A stretch of 7,648 nucleotides of DNA from an uncultured Clostridiaceae bacterium (GTDB taxonomy: Bacteria > Bacillota > Clostridia > Lachnospirales > Lachnospiraceae). The notes beneath the pieces were generated by a model. The model searched no databases, was not told the origin of the DNA, and worked only from the letters and a program-made list of their open reading frames with translations. Positions within the stretch are counted from its first letter, which is position 1, and each line of letters opens with the position of its first letter. The stretch spans positions 1-7,648 of the forward strand of contig CATLIJ010000113.1 of NCBI GenBank assembly GCA_949948825.1. Reading direction: 5' to 3'. Both the position numbers and the translations under genes were made by a program. Of this stretch, positions 7,501-7,648 are shown piece by piece.

Positions 7501-7648
7501 GTATACATGGTCTGCAATATCCTTGTCTGTCATAATTGTGGCCGGATTGGAGTTTAAAAGCACCACCTGAATGCCCTCCTCCTTTAAAGAACGGCATGCC
7601 TGAGTGCCTGCATAGTCAAATTCCGCAGCCTGACCAATGACAATCGGT
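4501..7648 (-). CDS. carB: Carbamoyl phosphate synthetase large subunit, N-terminus beyond the window
   Basis: CarB makes carbamoyl phosphate from bicarbonate, two ATP and ammonia channelled from the CarA glutaminase, feeding pyrimidine and arginine synthesis. 1048 residues are visible. The frame enters at PIVIGQAAEFDYAG, corresponding to about residue 17 of the 1073-residue E. coli protein. Both homologous halves are present; the second begins at VLVLGSGPIRIGQG (about 6020). Catalytic positions are kept in each half: AEDR and RPAYTLGGSGGG then EVNPRVSRSS in the first, AEDR and RPSYVLGG then EVNPRSSRTVP in the second. The C-terminal regulatory domain contains FATRGT, but several effector contacts known in E. 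coli are changed. The loop after RPSYVLGG reads QGMQI rather than the RAMEI I remember from other bacteria. carA is expected just outside the window. The ATPase gene follows after 11 bases. Confidence 0.97.
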   Translation of the reverse strand, partial: PIVIGQAAEFDYAGTQACRSLKEEGIQVVLLNSNPATIMTDKDIADHVYIEPLTARVVEQLIQKERPDSILPTLGGQAGLNLAMELEESGFLEKNGVRLIGTTALTIKKAEDREMFKETMEKIGEPVALSDIVENVEMGLAVAARIGYPVVLRPAYTLGGSGGGIAQNPEQCREILENGLRLSRVGQVLVERCIAGWKEIEYEVMRDGAGNVITVCNMENIDPVGVHTGDSIVVAPSQTLGDKEYQMLRTSALNIITELGITGGCNVQYALNPDSFEYCVIEVNPRVSRSSALASKATGYPIAKVAAKIALGYTLDEIKNAVTKKTCACFEPMLDYCVVKMPRLPFDKFIHAKRTLGTQMKATGEVMSICTNFEGALMKAIRSLEQHVDCLLSYSYKDLDKEALKKQLGKVDDRRIWVIAEALRRKISHKTIHEITRIDPWFIEKLAVLVRMEKALRKKPLTVELLREAKRLEFPDKVIGRLAGIPEAQVKEMRQKAGIRAAYKMVDTCAAEFAAETPYYYSCFDGANEAEASHDRKKVLVLGSGPIRIGQGIEFDFCSVHSTWAFSREGYETIIVNNNPETVSTDFDIADKLYFEPLTAEDVESIVDIEKPDGAVVQFGGQTAISLTEALMKMGVPILGTAAEDVDAAEDRERFDQILEQCQIPRPAGETVFTADEAKKAAAKLGYPVLVRPSYVLGGQGMQICIHDSDVDEFIGIINQIAQDHPILVDKYIVGKEIEVDAVCDGEEILIPGIMEHIERTGVHSGDSISVYPAPSITPAVEEKLVDYTRKLARALHVKGMINIQFIVTGEEVFIIEVNPRSSRTVPYISKVTGIPIVPLATKVICGHTLRELGYTPGLQKKSEYIAIKMPVFSFEKIRGADISLGPEMKSTGECLGIGRTFNEALFKAFLGAGIQLPKHKNMIITVRESEHEEAVDIARRFYEAGYRIFATRGTAKALNAHGVKAFPVRKLEQESPNILDLILGHEIDLVIDIPQQGALRSHDGFVIRRNAIETGVHVLTSLDTAKALATSLENRTKEMTLVDIARI

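Overview
All genes in this window lie on the minus strand, so the transcription order runs from high to low coordinates. The composition (about half G+C), strong GGAGG-type ribosome binding sites, tight gene packing and protein styles suggest a gut-type clostridial Firmicute, most likely Lachnospiraceae. That placement is inference; no rRNA or other marker gene is present.

Layout in transcription order: (1) 7648-4501, carB, the large subunit of carbamoyl phosphate synthetase, complete except for roughly its first 16 residues. (2) 4489-3812, a small ABC-transporter ATPase whose ribosome binding site overlaps the carB stop codon. (3) A gene-free stretch (3811-3606) with a candidate promoter and an 11-bp direct repeat. 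(4) 3605-1479, a 708-residue membrane-anchored protein: N-terminal zinc ribbon, eight 13-residue Gly/Ser/Glu repeats, one membrane helix and a large unrecognised extracytoplasmic part. (5) 1476-1326, a compact 151-bp structured palindromic element between that gene's stop codon and the next gene. (6) 1280-36, an ABC-2-type permease. (7) 39-1, the first 13 codons of another gene, overlapping the permease stop codon by ATGA.

The ATPase, permease and probably the truncated downstream gene look like one ABC-2 export system, with the zinc-ribbon protein embedded in it as a possible accessory or sensor. carB is housekeeping pyrimidine/arginine metabolism and appears to be only a positional neighbour, although the ATPase is positioned for translational coupling to it.

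The most unusual feature is the 151-bp element. It has near-perfect terminal inverted repeats, three internal hairpins (one with a perfect 21-bp stem), a predicted cloverleaf-like fold, and a CATT direct repeat on each side. Removing it with one CATT copy leaves an ordinary 43-bp intergenic gap. Other points worth a second look are the exact 39-bp minisatellite in the zinc-ribbon gene and substitutions at nucleotide-effector positions in the CarB allosteric domain.
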